DNA of 64,000 nt from Deminuibacter sp966424055 (GCA_966424055.1 CBJLMB010000014.1:62001-126000); one strand, 5' to 3'. Counted from the stretch's first letter, positions 1 through 9,468 are shown. Numbers and translations are program-made. The notes: generated by a model from the sequence alone, not told the origin.

Positions 1-1799
1 CCGCTTGGGGGCAATATTTTCACCACACCATCGGGATCAAAATGGAAACCTTTTACACTGTCCAGCGAAATATCGCAGGGATCGATGCTGTAAAACCAGC
101 CACGCCAGAACCAGTCCAGGTCTTCTGCACTGGCGTCTTCCATGGTGCGGAACAGGTCTGCCGGTGTGGGATGTTTGAATGCCCAGCGGCGTGCATATTC
201 TTTAAATGCATAGTCAAACAATTCGCGGCCCATGATGGTTTCGCGCAGTATGTTTAATCCTGTGGCGGGTTTACTGTAGGCATTGGGACCAAATTGTACA
301 ATGTTTTCGCTGTTGGTCATAATGGGTTCCAGCTGGTTTTTGGGCATTTTCATGTATTCTGTAATGCTCCATGCCGGCCCGCGTTTGGATGGGAATTTAT
401 TATCGTACAGTTCTTCGGTCAGGTATTCTACAAAAGTGTTCAGGCCTTCATCCATCCATGTCCATTGTCTTTCATCGCTGTTAACGATCATGGGAAAAAA
501 ATTATGGCCCACTTCATGGATGATCACACCCAGCATACCGTTCTTGGTGGCTTCGCTATAAGTGCCGTCTTTCTCGGTGCGGCCATAGTTGAAGCAGATC
601 ATGGGGTATTCCATCCCGTTGGAGGCTTCCACGCTTTGCGCTACGGGGTAAGGGTAGGGGAAAGTGAACTTGGAATATGATTGAATGGTATGTGCCACCA
701 CTTTGGTAGAAAACCTGCTGTACAAGCTATATGCTTCCTTGCCGTAGAAGCTCATACACATCACTTTCTTCCCTTCAACAAAAGCGGGCATAGCATCCCA
801 TATGAATTTGCGGGAGGAGGTCCAGGCAAAATCGCGTACCATGTCGGCTTTGAATATCCAGGTTTTGGTGGCGGTGCTTTTTTGTGTTTCGGCCTTTTTA
901 GCCTCGTCCAGGGTAAATATCTGTAAAGGCTCCTGTGCGTTCTGTGCTTTTTGCCAGCGGGCATAATGCGTGGCATCAAGCACCTGCTGGTAGTTCTGGC
1001 ATTCACCGGTAGCGCCCACCACATGATCGGCGGGAACGGTCACCTGCACTTTGAAATTACCGAAAGTAAGTGCAAACTCACCCCGGCCGGTGAACTGGTG
1101 GTTTTGCCATCCCTGGAAATCGCTGTATACACAAAGGCGGGGATACCACTGTGTCATGGTAAAAAGCATATTACCGTCTTCGGGAAACAGTTCATACCCG
1201 CCACGGCCATTGTATTTATTCCGGTCGCTTATTTTATAATTCCAGTCTACATTGAATACAAACTTTTCGCCGGGCTTCAGAGGCTGTGGCAGTTCTACAC
1301 GCATCATGGTTTTGTTGATGGTGTAAGCGAGTTTTTTCCCTGAAGCATCTGTGATCCTGGTGATGTTATCACCATAACCATTATCAGCCTGCTGCTCTTC
1401 CATTTTCTGCAGGGTGGTTATATCGATCACATTGTTGTGCATAGAAGCGCTTTCCTGGTAATTGGCATTGTTGATGCTGCTGTGCTCGTTTTCATCCAGC
1501 TGCAGCCAGAGATAAGTAAGTATATCGGGCGAATTGTTGTAGTAGCTGATGCTTTCGCTGCCGGTGAGCTTTGTGTTCTGTTCATCCAGCGAGCACTTGA
1601 TATCATAATCGGCACGCTGCTGCCAGTACTTAGGGCCCGGCGCACCACTGGCAGTGCGGTATTCATTAGGGGTGGGGAGGATGGTGCCCAGCTGCTCAAA
1701 CTTATTGCCATGATTAGAGCCCGGGTTGTTCTGGATGTTTTGTGCGCCGGCTGTAAGCCCTGCTGCCATCACACCTGTACAGATCAATAGTTTTCTCAT
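1..1799 (-). CDS. M1 family metallopeptidase (3' end outside window)
   Basis: This is a zinc aminopeptidase-like protein of the M1 (gluzincin) family, probably periplasmic or cell-surface. It is read on the minus strand from an ATG at 1797-1799, with an N-terminal signal peptide (MRKLLICTGVMAAGLTAGAQ). About 599 residues are visible and the frame runs off the left edge, so the C-terminus is missing. The exopeptidase motif GMEYP is encoded near 605-620. The zinc motif HEVGH (504-518, about residue 428) is followed 18 residues later by the second zinc-ligand Glu in WMDEGLN, which is the standard M1 layout. Its start overlaps the stop of the HupE-like gene by four bases, so the two are probably co-transcribed. 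Substrate specificity cannot be told from the sequence. Confidence 0.93.
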   Translation of the reverse strand, partial: MRKLLICTGVMAAGLTAGAQNIQNNPGSNHGNKFEQLGTILPTPNEYRTASGAPGPKYWQQRADYDIKCSLDEQNTKLTGSESISYYNNSPDILTYLWLQLDENEHSSINNANYQESASMHNNVIDITTLQKMEEQQADNGYGDNITRITDASGKKLAYTINKTMMRVELPQPLKPGEKFVFNVDWNYKISDRNKYNGRGGYELFPEDGNMLFTMTQWYPRLCVYSDFQGWQNHQFTGRGEFALTFGNFKVQVTVPADHVVGATGECQNYQQVLDATHYARWQKAQNAQEPLQIFTLDEAKKAETQKSTATKTWIFKADMVRDFAWTSSRKFIWDAMPAFVEGKKVMCMSFYGKEAYSLYSRFSTKVVAHTIQSYSKFTFPYPYPVAQSVEASNGMEYPMICFNYGRTEKDGTYSEATKNGMLGVIIHEVGHNFFPMIVNSDERQWTWMDEGLNTFVEYLTEELYDNKFPSKRGPAWSITEYMKMPKNQLEPIMTNSENIVQFGPNAYSKPATGLNILRETIMGRELFDYAFKEYARRWAFKHPTPADLFRTMEDASAEDLDWFWRGWFYSIDPCDISLDSVKGFHFDPDGVVKILPPS

Positions 1800-2473
1800 T
1801 GTGGTAGTTGTCTTTTATCATACAGTACCTGCCCCGCCTGCGGATCATTGCAATGGATCACCCTGGCAGTGGTTATGGAACTGTTTGTTTTATGTATGGG
1901 GAAGCGTTCTATCGCCATTTGCAATGCCATCGCTGCAATACCGCCGCTCACAAAAACCAGGAATTCGCGCCTGTTCATCCGCAGCAACTGTACTGTAATA
2001 TAAGAAACCAGCAAAACGATGGCAACAATGATCAGCTGACCTGCTTCCAGCCCAAGGTTAAAAGCGAGCAATTGAAGAACGATGGTCTGGTCTTTACCCA
2101 GCATGCTTTTAAGCAAGGTGCTGAAACCAAGGCCATGAATGAGGCCAAATATCAATGCAAAAAAATAGATAAGCGGAAGTTTTGCGGTGAACCGGAAGTC
2201 TTTTACGGTGAGATTGTTGAGCGCGGTGAGTAAAATGGTCACTGCGATCAAAAATTCAGTCCAGTCACGGGAAAAATGAATAATATCCAATGTGCTCAAA
2301 GCCAGGGTAATAGAGTGGCCGATGGTAAAGGCTGTGATCAACACCAGTAGTTTCTTCCAGTCAGTCCACAAATATCGTAGACATAAGGCGGTTACAAACA
2401 GGATATGGTCTATGCCATTCAGATCCGTGATATGTTCAATCCCGGTAGGAAAGAAAATGCCAAAATCACTCAT
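1796..2473 (-). CDS. HupE/UreJ-like integral membrane protein
   Basis: A 225-residue polytopic inner-membrane protein with about six hydrophobic segments. It resembles the HupE/UreJ family (nickel- or cobalt-related transporters next to hydrogenase and urease genes), with the characteristic His motifs GIDHILF near residue 20, FTIGHS near 50 and FGLIHGLGF near 110. No hydrogenase or urease gene is nearby, so a nickel role is only a family inference. In related bacteria this type of gene sits beside an M1 peptidase and a DUF6702 gene, as here. Its stop codon overlaps the start of the M1 peptidase (ATGA arrangement), which suggests coupled translation. Confidence 0.8.
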   Translation of the reverse strand: MSDFGIFFPTGIEHITDLNGIDHILFVTALCLRYLWTDWKKLLVLITAFTIGHSITLALSTLDIIHFSRDWTEFLIAVTILLTALNNLTVKDFRFTAKLPLIYFFALIFGLIHGLGFSTLLKSMLGKDQTIVLQLLAFNLGLEAGQLIIVAIVLLVSYITVQLLRMNRREFLVFVSGGIAAMALQMAIERFPIHKTNSSITTARVIHCNDPQAGQVLYDKRQLPQ

Positions 2474-2580
2474 GTGTCACGGCATACCGGCTAAATTTGC
2501 CGGTACATTTTTTTTGGAGGTTGTAAAAACAAGTGACCAATTTAAAACAGAGTTTTGTAGTAACAAAAAAATAATGCGGA

Positions 2581-3069
2581 ATGGCAAATAGTATGTTGCG
2601 GCTGCTGGCGGGAGCTTTCTGGGCTTTATTACATCCGTTCTTTGTATCCATGACAGATATTAATTATAATGCAGGCAGTAAAGGGCTGGAATTGAGTGTG
2701 CGCATTTTTACCGATGATTTTGAAAACACCCTTCGCAAAAACTATGAGGGTAAGATAGACCTGATCCATCCCCAGGACAAAAACAAGATGAACCAGCTGG
2801 TGGATAATTATATCCGGAAGCACCTGCTGGTGACCGCAGATGGCAAAACCTTACAGCTGTCTTTCCTTGGTTTTGAGCAGCAGGAAGAAAGCACCTGGTG
2901 TTATTTTGAAGTAAAAAATATCCAGGCATTACACAAGCTGCAGATCAACAATAACCTGCTGCACGATTTTAATACCAACCAGATTAATATGCTACATATA
3001 AAAGCCAATGGGAAGGAGCAGAGCACCAAACTGGATTATCCTGCTACCACTGCAGCTTTTAATTTCTGA
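2581..3069 (+). CDS. DUF6702-like exported protein
   Basis: A 162-residue protein with a hydrophobic N-terminus (LLRLLAGAFWALLHPFF type, likely signal or anchor) and a beta-rich, soluble remainder. It resembles the DUF6702 proteins of Bacteroidota, whose function is unknown. It is transcribed divergently from the HupE-like and M1 peptidase genes, and the partnership with them looks conserved in this group. The ATG at 2581 has no clear Shine-Dalgarno site. No catalytic motif is visible. Confidence 0.7.
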   Translation: MANSMLRLLAGAFWALLHPFFVSMTDINYNAGSKGLELSVRIFTDDFENTLRKNYEGKIDLIHPQDKNKMNQLVDNYIRKHLLVTADGKTLQLSFLGFEQQEESTWCYFEVKNIQALHKLQINNNLLHDFNTNQINMLHIKANGKEQSTKLDYPATTAAFNF

Positions 3070-3100
3070 CCGGGAATAACAACACCGCTGGTGAGCAGGG

Positions 3101-4399
3101 CTATTCTTCCTCTGCTTCGTCTTTTGCAGTCTTAACTGTCACCAGTATTTTATCGATCCGGTGACCGTCCATATCAACGATTTCAAAATCGAAGCCACGC
3201 CAGTGTAATTTGTCACCTGTGGATGGGATACGTTGCAACCTGTGCAGTATAAAGCCGGCGAGGGTATCAAATTCCTGTTCCTCTTCCAGCCAGTCTGTTT
3301 TATCAAAATAGCTGAGGAAATTATAAAAAGGGATCTGGGCATCCACCAGGAAGCTGCCGTCTTCTCTTTCCGTGATCTCGTAATCGTCGTCGTCTGCCTG
3401 TGCAATGTCGCCCACAATGGCTTCCATGATATCATGAATGGTGATGATGCCCTGTAGCGTTCCATATTCATCAACGATAAAAGCATAATGGTTCATGGTA
3501 CCCTTGAACCGTTCCAGCAGCTGGTAGGCCGAATTGTTTTCCGGCACATACATGGCAGGCTGTACCAGGCTTCCGATGGGGGTATCATCTGCCGAAAGAA
3601 AGAGCTGTTTCAGAAATACCACCCCTTTGATATTGTCGATATTGCCTTCACAAACCGGGTAAACCGTGTGGGCGGTATCGCCGGTGATCTTTTTTACATT
3701 GCCAACCTTATTGCTGATGTCCAGCCATACAATATCGCTGCGGTGTGTCATCAGTGAAGTGATATTCCGGTCGCCCAGGTGAAAAACACGTTCTATAATT
3801 TCCTGTTCAGCTTCCTCGATAGTGCCCTGTTCAGTTCCTTCGCTGATGATGGCTTTAATCTCTTCTTCTGTCACCTGTGCATCATTGGGCTGTATACGGA
3901 ATAGACGTACCAGCAGGTTGCTCGATTTGGTGAGCAGCCAGATAAAAGGATATGTGAGCCAGCTAATGATGCGCATGGGCGCCGCCACTGTTTTGGCAAT
4001 TTTCTCCGGGTTGCTCAGCCCGATGCGTTTGGGTACCAGTTCGCCTATTACCAGTGAAAGATAGGTGATGATGATCACCACAAGAATAGTGGAGGCGGCA
4101 TTGGCATAAGGCTTTATAGATTCAAAGCGGCTGAGGAATTCGATGATACCGCCTTTGATATGTTCGCCTGAAAAAATACCGGTTAAAATACCGATGAGGG
4201 TGATACCGATTTGTACGGTGGAAAGAAAATTATCCGGATGGCTGGTGAGTTTCAGGGCTTCTTTTGCCCTTATATCGCCTTTATTGGCCTGGCTTTCGAG
4301 CCGGGCACGCCGGGAAGAGACCAGCGCAATCTCTGCCATAGAAAAAAGTCCATTCAAAACAATCAATCCCAGAATAATGAATATCTCAGTCATAAACAT
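3101..4399 (-). CDS. CNNM/CorC-type membrane protein (hemolysin family)
   Basis: A membrane protein of about 432 residues in the CNNM/CorC 'hemolysin' family, which is linked to magnesium or cobalt export. The N-terminal DUF21 domain has about four membrane segments (starting MTEIFIILGLIVLNGLFS). Two CBS domains follow in the middle (RSDIVWLDIS to QPAMYVPENN, then YGTLQGIITIHDIMEAIVGD). The C-terminal CorC_HlyC domain starts near EREDGSFLVDAQ. I chose the ATG at 4397-4399 (4393 is equally possible) because the extra upstream residues of the longest frame do not look like protein. It is followed by a convergent DUF6702 gene. Confidence 0.88.
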   Translation of the reverse strand: MFMTEIFIILGLIVLNGLFSMAEIALVSSRRARLESQANKGDIRAKEALKLTSHPDNFLSTVQIGITLIGILTGIFSGEHIKGGIIEFLSRFESIKPYANAASTILVVIIITYLSLVIGELVPKRIGLSNPEKIAKTVAAPMRIISWLTYPFIWLLTKSSNLLVRLFRIQPNDAQVTEEEIKAIISEGTEQGTIEEAEQEIIERVFHLGDRNITSLMTHRSDIVWLDISNKVGNVKKITGDTAHTVYPVCEGNIDNIKGVVFLKQLFLSADDTPIGSLVQPAMYVPENNSAYQLLERFKGTMNHYAFIVDEYGTLQGIITIHDIMEAIVGDIAQADDDDYEITEREDGSFLVDAQIPFYNFLSYFDKTDWLEEEQEFDTLAGFILHRLQRIPSTGDKLHWRGFDFEIVDMDGHRIDKILVTVKTAKDEAEEE

Positions 4400-4521
4400 C
4401 TGTGTCCCCGTAAAACTAGCGAATATTGCCGATTTAGGGGCGTTCGGCCGGGCAATTGTTATAAAGACCTGCCAGGTGAAAAGTACTGACTGATAATATT
4501 TTACCCGGGAGAAAAGGCCAG

Positions 4522-5154
4522 CTATCCCTCCTTGCCTGCAACAGAACGGGTGGTTACCAGCTCTGGCAGCCTGATACGCCTGTTGAAGAAAGAAGCTGTA
4601 CCACAACCGATGAGGCTGCCCAGGATTGCACCGCCCAGTATATCCAGCGGATAGTGAACACCCACATATACCTGTCCATAACTAATAGTGGCCGCCCATA
4701 CAAAGAACAGGTAGCCCCATTTTTTCAGATAGGGCTTCAGCGTGAAATAAATAAAGCAGGCTGCACCAAAATGATTCGCCGCATGAGAAGAGGTAAAGCT
4801 GGCGCTGCTGGGACAGCGGTTAAGCAGTAAACGCACATGATACATGAGTACCGGATCGCGGCAGGGGCGTGGCCGGTTAAACCAGTCTTTGAACAACTGG
4901 CTGCTCACCTGGTCGGTAAGGGTGGCCGTTAGTACTACAAATAAAACCCAGGGCCATGCCCGCCAGCCGAAATTGAGAAAAATAAATACCAGTAAAAAAA
5001 GATACAGGGGTATCCATGTATTGGCATCGCGCCACCAGGGAAACACCTGGTCAAGAAATCCATTGGTCCATACACGGTTGATCTGCATAAAAAGCCAGGT
5101 ATCCCACGCATTCAGGTGGGCCCAGAATCCGGCATTGGTTGTTTCCAGTAGCAT
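4522..5154 (-). CDS. PAP2 superfamily phosphatase
   Basis: A 210-residue membrane-bound phosphatidic acid phosphatase type 2 protein, probably acting on lipid phosphates or undecaprenyl pyrophosphate at the outer face of the inner membrane. The three PAP2 motifs are visible: KDWFNRPRP, then SASFTSSHA (with the catalytic His), then GQVYVGVHYPLDI (with the final His). About five membrane segments surround them. The frame stays open upstream to 5247, but that part lies in a dispersed intergenic repeat, so the ATG at 5152-5154 (MLLETTNAGF) is the better start. Confidence 0.88.
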   Translation of the reverse strand: MLLETTNAGFWAHLNAWDTWLFMQINRVWTNGFLDQVFPWWRDANTWIPLYLFLLVFIFLNFGWRAWPWVLFVVLTATLTDQVSSQLFKDWFNRPRPCRDPVLMYHVRLLLNRCPSSASFTSSHAANHFGAACFIYFTLKPYLKKWGYLFFVWAATISYGQVYVGVHYPLDILGGAILGSLIGCGTASFFNRRIRLPELVTTRSVAGKEG

Positions 5155-5242
5155 GCGGTAAAGGTAGGGGATTAGTTGACTGGTTGATGATGACCGGGAA
5201 GGGGAATTTCTCTCGCGGAACACGCGGAAAAAGCGTTCCTGC

Positions 5243-5285
5243 CTCATAGCTGGAAGCTCATGGCTTGTAGCTATAAAAGGGGCTT
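5243..5285. repeat. dispersed intergenic repeat, copy A core
   Basis: This 43-base core, beginning CTCATAGCTGG, recurs at 21663-21705 with one mismatch. A companion block beginning TCTCGCGGAA lies just upstream (5211-5230), and similar blocks are at 11020-11135 and 21604-21865. The repeat lies between the divergent PAP2 and sulfatase genes and has no convincing coding content. Confidence 0.75.
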
Positions 5286-5349
5286 GCAGCTTTTCTATGT
5301 GAAAATAGACAGATTAACATCTTGCTATGACAAATGAACGGAGATTCGC

Positions 5350-5357
5350 TAATTTTG
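5350..5357 (+). promoter_or_regulatory. candidate -7 element (TAATTTTG) of the sulfatase gene
   Basis: The octamer fits the Bacteroidota -7 consensus TAnnTTTG. It ends only six bases before the ATG at 5364, so transcripts would be leaderless or nearly so. A TTG lies at 5322-5324, but the spacing (25) is longer than the usual 19 or so. The position argues against the in-frame ATG at 5334. Confidence 0.45.
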
Positions 5358-5363
5358 CGCTGC

Positions 5364-7358
5364 ATGAAAAATCTAAAAATTCCCCGGTATATCCAGTGGC
5401 TCAGCCTGACCGGTGTTGTTTTCCTATTGTTGATGACACTACTGCGCATTGTACTGGTATATGTTTTCCGGACACCCTATACTAAAACAGTTGCCCTGTG
5501 GGATGCCTACCTGCTGGGAGCCCGCTTCGATCTCCGGATGGTTTGTATTGCCTGCCTGGTATTATTTATTATCGGCACTATTCCACCATTACATCCTTTG
5601 CAGAAAAAATGGGGCAAACGTGTCAGCTTCTGGATATGGACACTTTTCCTGATCTTTTTTGCTTTTTTCTATACTGTTGATTTTGCCAACTATGCTTATC
5701 TGTCACAACGCCTGAACGCCAGCCTGCTCAATTACCTGGATGATGCCAAGATATCCATGCGTATGGTTTGGCAAACCTATCATGTAAGCTGGTTACTACT
5801 GGGGTTGGTAATAACTGTACTACTGCTGCTGGGGGTGGTAAAGCTGACGTATAATTTTACCCTGTCAAAACCCAAATCGGCTAACCGGCAGTCCAGGATC
5901 ATCTGGGGTATTTTGTTTTTTGTAGCACTGGGTATTGGTATTTTCGGCAGGGTAGGACAGTTCCCCCTGCGCTGGAGCGATGCTTTTGGTTTGGGCAATG
6001 ACTATGCAGCGAACATAGCGCTCAATCCTTTCCAGTCTTTTTTCAGCACACTTAATTTCAGGCATGCTACTTATGAGGCAGATAAAGTGAAAGCGCATTA
6101 TGCCTGGATGAGCCATTACCTGGGCGTGGACAATCCTGATAGCACACAACTGGATTTTTCCCGTTTCCAGGCGGCTGACAGTTCTGCAACACATACCCCT
6201 TATAATGTGGTGCTCGTGATATGTGAATCGTTCAGTGGGTATAAAAGCTCGATGTATGGCAATCCCTTAAATACAACACCGTATTTCCGCAGCATGTGCG
6301 ATAGCGGTGTATTCTTTGAGCGTTGTTTTACACCCACCTATGGTACAGCCCGGGGCGTATGGGCTGCCATTACCGGTATTCCCGATGTGCAGTTGTTTAA
6401 AACAGCCAGCCGTAACCCGGCAGCTGTTGACCAGCATACTATTATCAATGATTTCAAGGGGTATGAGAAATTCTATTTTATCGGGGGGAGTACCAGCTGG
6501 GCCAATATCCGCGGTTTGCTCACCAATAACATCGATGGACTTCACCTGTATGAGCAGGACGATTATAAGGCGAAAAAAGTAGATGTATGGGGTATCAGCG
6601 ATAAAAACCTGTTCCTGGAAGCCAATAAAGTATTACAGCAGCAGCAAAAGCCTTTTATTGCAGTGATACAAACGGCCGATAACCACCGTCCTTATACCAT
6701 ACCTGATGAAGACAAAGCTGCTTTCCCACTGCGCAAAGTACCTGCTGATTCACTCAAGCGGTTCGGTTTTGGCAGTTTGGACGAGTTCAATGCGTTCCGT
6801 TATACAGATTTCTCGTTCCGCCAGTTTATAGAGACTGCCAAACAACAGCCTTATTTTAAAAACACCATTTTTATTTTTATCGGCGATCATGGTATCCCCG
6901 GAGATGCAGGCGATATGTTCCCCAGGGCGTGGACAGATCAAAGTTTGACGCTGGAACATGTACCCCTGCTGTTTTATGCACCAGGCATTCTGAAACCTGC
7001 ACGTCATTTATCACTGGCTTCACAGATCGATGTGCTGCCTACCGCCGCTGCTCTTTGTAATATACCTTTTACCAATACCACCCTGGGCTGTAACCTGCTG
7101 GACAGCGCCCGGCTGGCCAACGGAGGTAAGGCCAGCTGCAGCTTTATTATTGATGCAGAAAAAAGAAGGGTAGGCATCATTCACGGCAATTATTTTTACA
7201 GTTATGGGCTCAATAAAAGCGGTCCTGAACAAATCAGCAGCATTGTGAACAACGACAAAATAGCACTGACACCAGACCTGCAGAAAGAATACCGCAATAT
7301 GACAGATGCGTTTTACGAAACTTCCCGTTACCTGTTACTGAACAATAAAAAGAAATAG
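5364..7358 (+). CDS. LtaS-like membrane sulfatase/phosphotransferase
   Basis: A 664-residue protein of the lipoteichoic acid synthase/alkaline phosphatase superfamily. About five membrane segments fill residues 1-180, followed by a large extracytoplasmic sulfatase-fold domain. The catalytic core starts at NVVLVICESFSGYKSS (metal-binding Glu), with the nucleophile Thr in PTYGTARG (about residue 325), then DNHRPY and GDHGIPGD for metal binding. In Gram-negative bacteria such enzymes usually transfer phosphoglycerol or phosphoethanolamine to lipids or glycans, so a cell-envelope modification role is likely; the donor is unknown. The ATG at 5364 is preferred over 5334 because a promoter-like element overlaps the first codons of the longer frame. 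Confidence 0.85.
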   Translation: MKNLKIPRYIQWLSLTGVVFLLLMTLLRIVLVYVFRTPYTKTVALWDAYLLGARFDLRMVCIACLVLFIIGTIPPLHPLQKKWGKRVSFWIWTLFLIFFAFFYTVDFANYAYLSQRLNASLLNYLDDAKISMRMVWQTYHVSWLLLGLVITVLLLLGVVKLTYNFTLSKPKSANRQSRIIWGILFFVALGIGIFGRVGQFPLRWSDAFGLGNDYAANIALNPFQSFFSTLNFRHATYEADKVKAHYAWMSHYLGVDNPDSTQLDFSRFQAADSSATHTPYNVVLVICESFSGYKSSMYGNPLNTTPYFRSMCDSGVFFERCFTPTYGTARGVWAAITGIPDVQLFKTASRNPAAVDQHTIINDFKGYEKFYFIGGSTSWANIRGLLTNNIDGLHLYEQDDYKAKKVDVWGISDKNLFLEANKVLQQQQKPFIAVIQTADNHRPYTIPDEDKAAFPLRKVPADSLKRFGFGSLDEFNAFRYTDFSFRQFIETAKQQPYFKNTIFIFIGDHGIPGDAGDMFPRAWTDQSLTLEHVPLLFYAPGILKPARHLSLASQIDVLPTAAALCNIPFTNTTLGCNLLDSARLANGGKASCSFIIDAEKRRVGIIHGNYFYSYGLNKSGPEQISSIVNNDKIALTPDLQKEYRNMTDAFYETSRYLLLNNKKK

Positions 7359-7554
7359 TGGTTGCCGGCACGGAAAACCGGCAGTCCTGTTGCTTTTGAG
7401 GCGTTGGTATAAACCTGCTGAACAGCCTTTGGCTGCTGTTGTTTATTTCCTTATATTCATGGAGAAAACACCGGTGCTTCAGTCAACACAGTCAACCGAT
7501 CATGGTTTGTATCTGCGGAAACACCCTGGTCATTGAACACTTAAACAGGAACTG

Positions 7555-7980
7555 ATGAAATACTTTTGCCTATTGCTGATGGGAATTTTTATCCTGTGCA
7601 TCACAGCATCTGCACAGCAGCTGACCAATATTCCCGGCACCCCGGGCATAAAGCCTGCAAAGCCAGGTTTCCGGCGGCAGATGGAAACCGCACAAAAAGT
7701 ACAGCACCCTTTTATTGCCAAACAAAATGACCAGCGGCAGCTGCCTCCCGATAATATGCCGGTGACCGCATATGGCAAAAACGGCGAACGTTTTTTATAC
7801 AACAATGGTAATGGAACCGATGTATATGCAGCTGCCCTTGATAATATGCGGGTGGCCAAACCGGATGCATCTTTTCATTCAGCCATGCCTACCGGGAAAG
7901 AACAATACCGCTTACAACAGGTACCATCTGAACAGCATGATAAAAAATCACGATTGAACCAGGAAAGCGATCCGAAATAA
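7555..7980 (+). CDS. small exported protein of unknown function
   Basis: A 141-residue protein with a clear signal peptide (MKYFCLLLMGIFILCITASA, cleavage probably before QQ). The mature part is hydrophilic, rich in Gln, Pro and Lys, and shows no domain I recognise; it may be partly disordered. It follows the sulfatase after 196 bases that contain a weak hairpin (7363-7383, TGCCGG/CCGGCA stem) without a good T-run. It is followed by the tandem repeat array. Confidence 0.6.
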   Translation: MKYFCLLLMGIFILCITASAQQLTNIPGTPGIKPAKPGFRRQMETAQKVQHPFIAKQNDQRQLPPDNMPVTAYGKNGERFLYNNGNGTDVYAAALDNMRVAKPDASFHSAMPTGKEQYRLQQVPSEQHDKKSRLNQESDPK

Positions 7981-7989
7981 TTTGTGGAA

Positions 7990-8585
7990 ACATACCGGCA
8001 GCTGAAAATGGCATACAATATACCGGTAGCTGAAAATGAGTTACACATAAGCGCTAGTGGTGAATGGTGAATCGCGAGTGGTTTGAAGAGCGCATTTCCT
8101 GGATGATTATGTTGCGTAAAAATACACCGGTGGCTGAAAATGAATTACACACAACCGCTAGTGATGAATCGTGAATCGCGAGTATGAAAAAAACCTTCTT
8201 CTCCACAGAGAACTCGCGATTCACGGCGCGTTAGCGCCACTTGCCACTCGCGTATACGAATACTTGAATGGTTATGATGATTGAAAACATAAGCTGAAAA
8301 TAAACTATATTCAACTTCTTCTCGACAAACAACTCGCGATTCACGGCGCGTAGCGTCACTTGCCATTAGCGTATACGAATACATGAATAGTTACGATGAT
8401 TGAAAACATAAGCTGAAAATAAACTACAATCAAACTTCTTCTCGATAAACAACTCGCGATTCACGGCGCGTTAGCGCAACTTGCCACTAGCGTATACGGA
8501 TGCTTGAATAGTTACGATGCTTGAAAATATACCGGTAGCTGAAAATGAGTTACACATGAGCGCCACTCGCCACTCGCGAAACAAT
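7990..8585. repeat. tandem 120-bp repeats with inverted repeats, non-coding
   Basis: Units starting AACTCGCGATTCAC lie at 8211, 8331 and 8451, an exact period of 120 bases; the third is truncated. The reverse complement GTGAATCGCGAGT occurs at 8067-8079 and 8171-8183, so a 13-bp perfect inverted repeat (8171-8183 with 8212-8224) can form. Within units GGCGCGTTAGCGCC forms a small hairpin. A second motif, ACCGGTAGCTGAAAATGAG, recurs near 8022 and 8531, with variants near 7994 and 8122. The open frames here are by-products of the repeat. The array fills the stretch between the small exported protein gene and the convergent methyltransferase gene. Confidence 0.85.
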
Positions 8586-8611
8586 AATGCGATAGCAAAA
8601 AAACGTTCTCC

Positions 8612-9358
8612 TCACCGGCTTATCTTTTTGGCAATAATGATCATACGGGGTGATTTACGTATATCATAATGCCCCAGCTGGTAGTCGCCGAAAACTTCCT
8701 GTACTTGTAAGCCTTGATAGGCCAGCATTTCAGTAAAATCGCCCAGTGAAAACTTGGACACTTTTTCTGTGAACAGGTGTTTTACCAGTTTGTGTTGGTC
8801 TTCAATCTGGATCTGTTTAAAAAAATGGTCTTCATCATGCCAGCGGGAAATATGAAAAACAGTACCAGCGATGGTTTTTTGTTCTGTTCTTACCAGGTGG
8901 TCTTCTGCATAATGCACATTCAGATAATCGATTACAAAAATACCACCGGATCTTAAACTGGTGGCAATGGTACGGATGGCATTGTCGTGTTCGCGCCGGG
9001 TGCGGAAATAGCCGAAGCTGGTAAAAAAATTAAAAGCTGCATCAAAATAATTCATCCAGAAAGGCAGCCGCATATCATGCTGGAAAAAATGCAGGTGATC
9101 ATTTTCATATTGCCTGGCTTCTTCAATAGAAGAAACTGCCAGGTCGGTACCTGTAACATCAAAACCTATATCTGCCAGTGCACGGCTATAACGCCCTTTT
9201 CCGCAGGCAACATCCAGTACAAAGGCTGGCGGTTGCAGCTGGATAAAGCTGATCAGCTGACGGATAAACCGGTTGGCTTCTTCCTGATCGCGGTTATTAT
9301 ATAATATATGATAGTAAGGCGAGCTGAACCACTCTTTGTACCATGACTTGTCTGGCAT
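8612..9358 (-). CDS. class I SAM-dependent methyltransferase
   Basis: A 248-residue cytoplasmic methyltransferase with a Rossmann-like fold. Motif I is VLDVACGKGRYSRALA near residue 45, followed by the acidic end of strand 2 (VTGTDLAVSSIEEA) and motif IV (NFFTSFGYF). The N-terminal KEWFSSPYYHILY is typical of a widespread, functionally uncharacterised methyltransferase group. I use the ATG at 9356-9358 (MPDKSWYKEW) rather than the longer frame from 9400. A TAnnTTTG element on the same strand lies at 9469-9476. The substrate is unknown. Confidence 0.85.
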   Translation of the reverse strand: MPDKSWYKEWFSSPYYHILYNNRDQEEANRFIRQLISFIQLQPPAFVLDVACGKGRYSRALADIGFDVTGTDLAVSSIEEARQYENDHLHFFQHDMRLPFWMNYFDAAFNFFTSFGYFRTRREHDNAIRTIATSLRSGGIFVIDYLNVHYAEDHLVRTEQKTIAGTVFHISRWHDEDHFFKQIQIEDQHKLVKHLFTEKVSKFSLGDFTEMLAYQGLQVQEVFGDYQLGHYDIRKSPRMIIIAKKISR

Positions 9359-9468
9359 AATTACAGGCTTATGCTGCAAATGTATAACCTGCAGCGGCAT
9401 TTCTTCAACAGATGGCGGCCAACACAGATTAATTTCTTATAATGTTTTAAGTAGAATTAAATCTTACG

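Noticed and set aside
5155..5247. N-terminal extension of the PAP2 gene
   Set aside because: The extension lies in dispersed repeat copy A and shows no protein features, so the ATG at 5154 is preferred.
7990..8585. Open reading frames inside the 120-bp repeat array (for example 8145-8384 minus)
   Set aside because: The frames follow the repeat period and have no start site, signal or similarity to proteins; they are by-products of the repeat.
7990..8585. CRISPR array
   Set aside because: Spacing is 120 bases of near-identical sequence with inverted copies, not short repeats with unique spacers, and no cas genes are seen.
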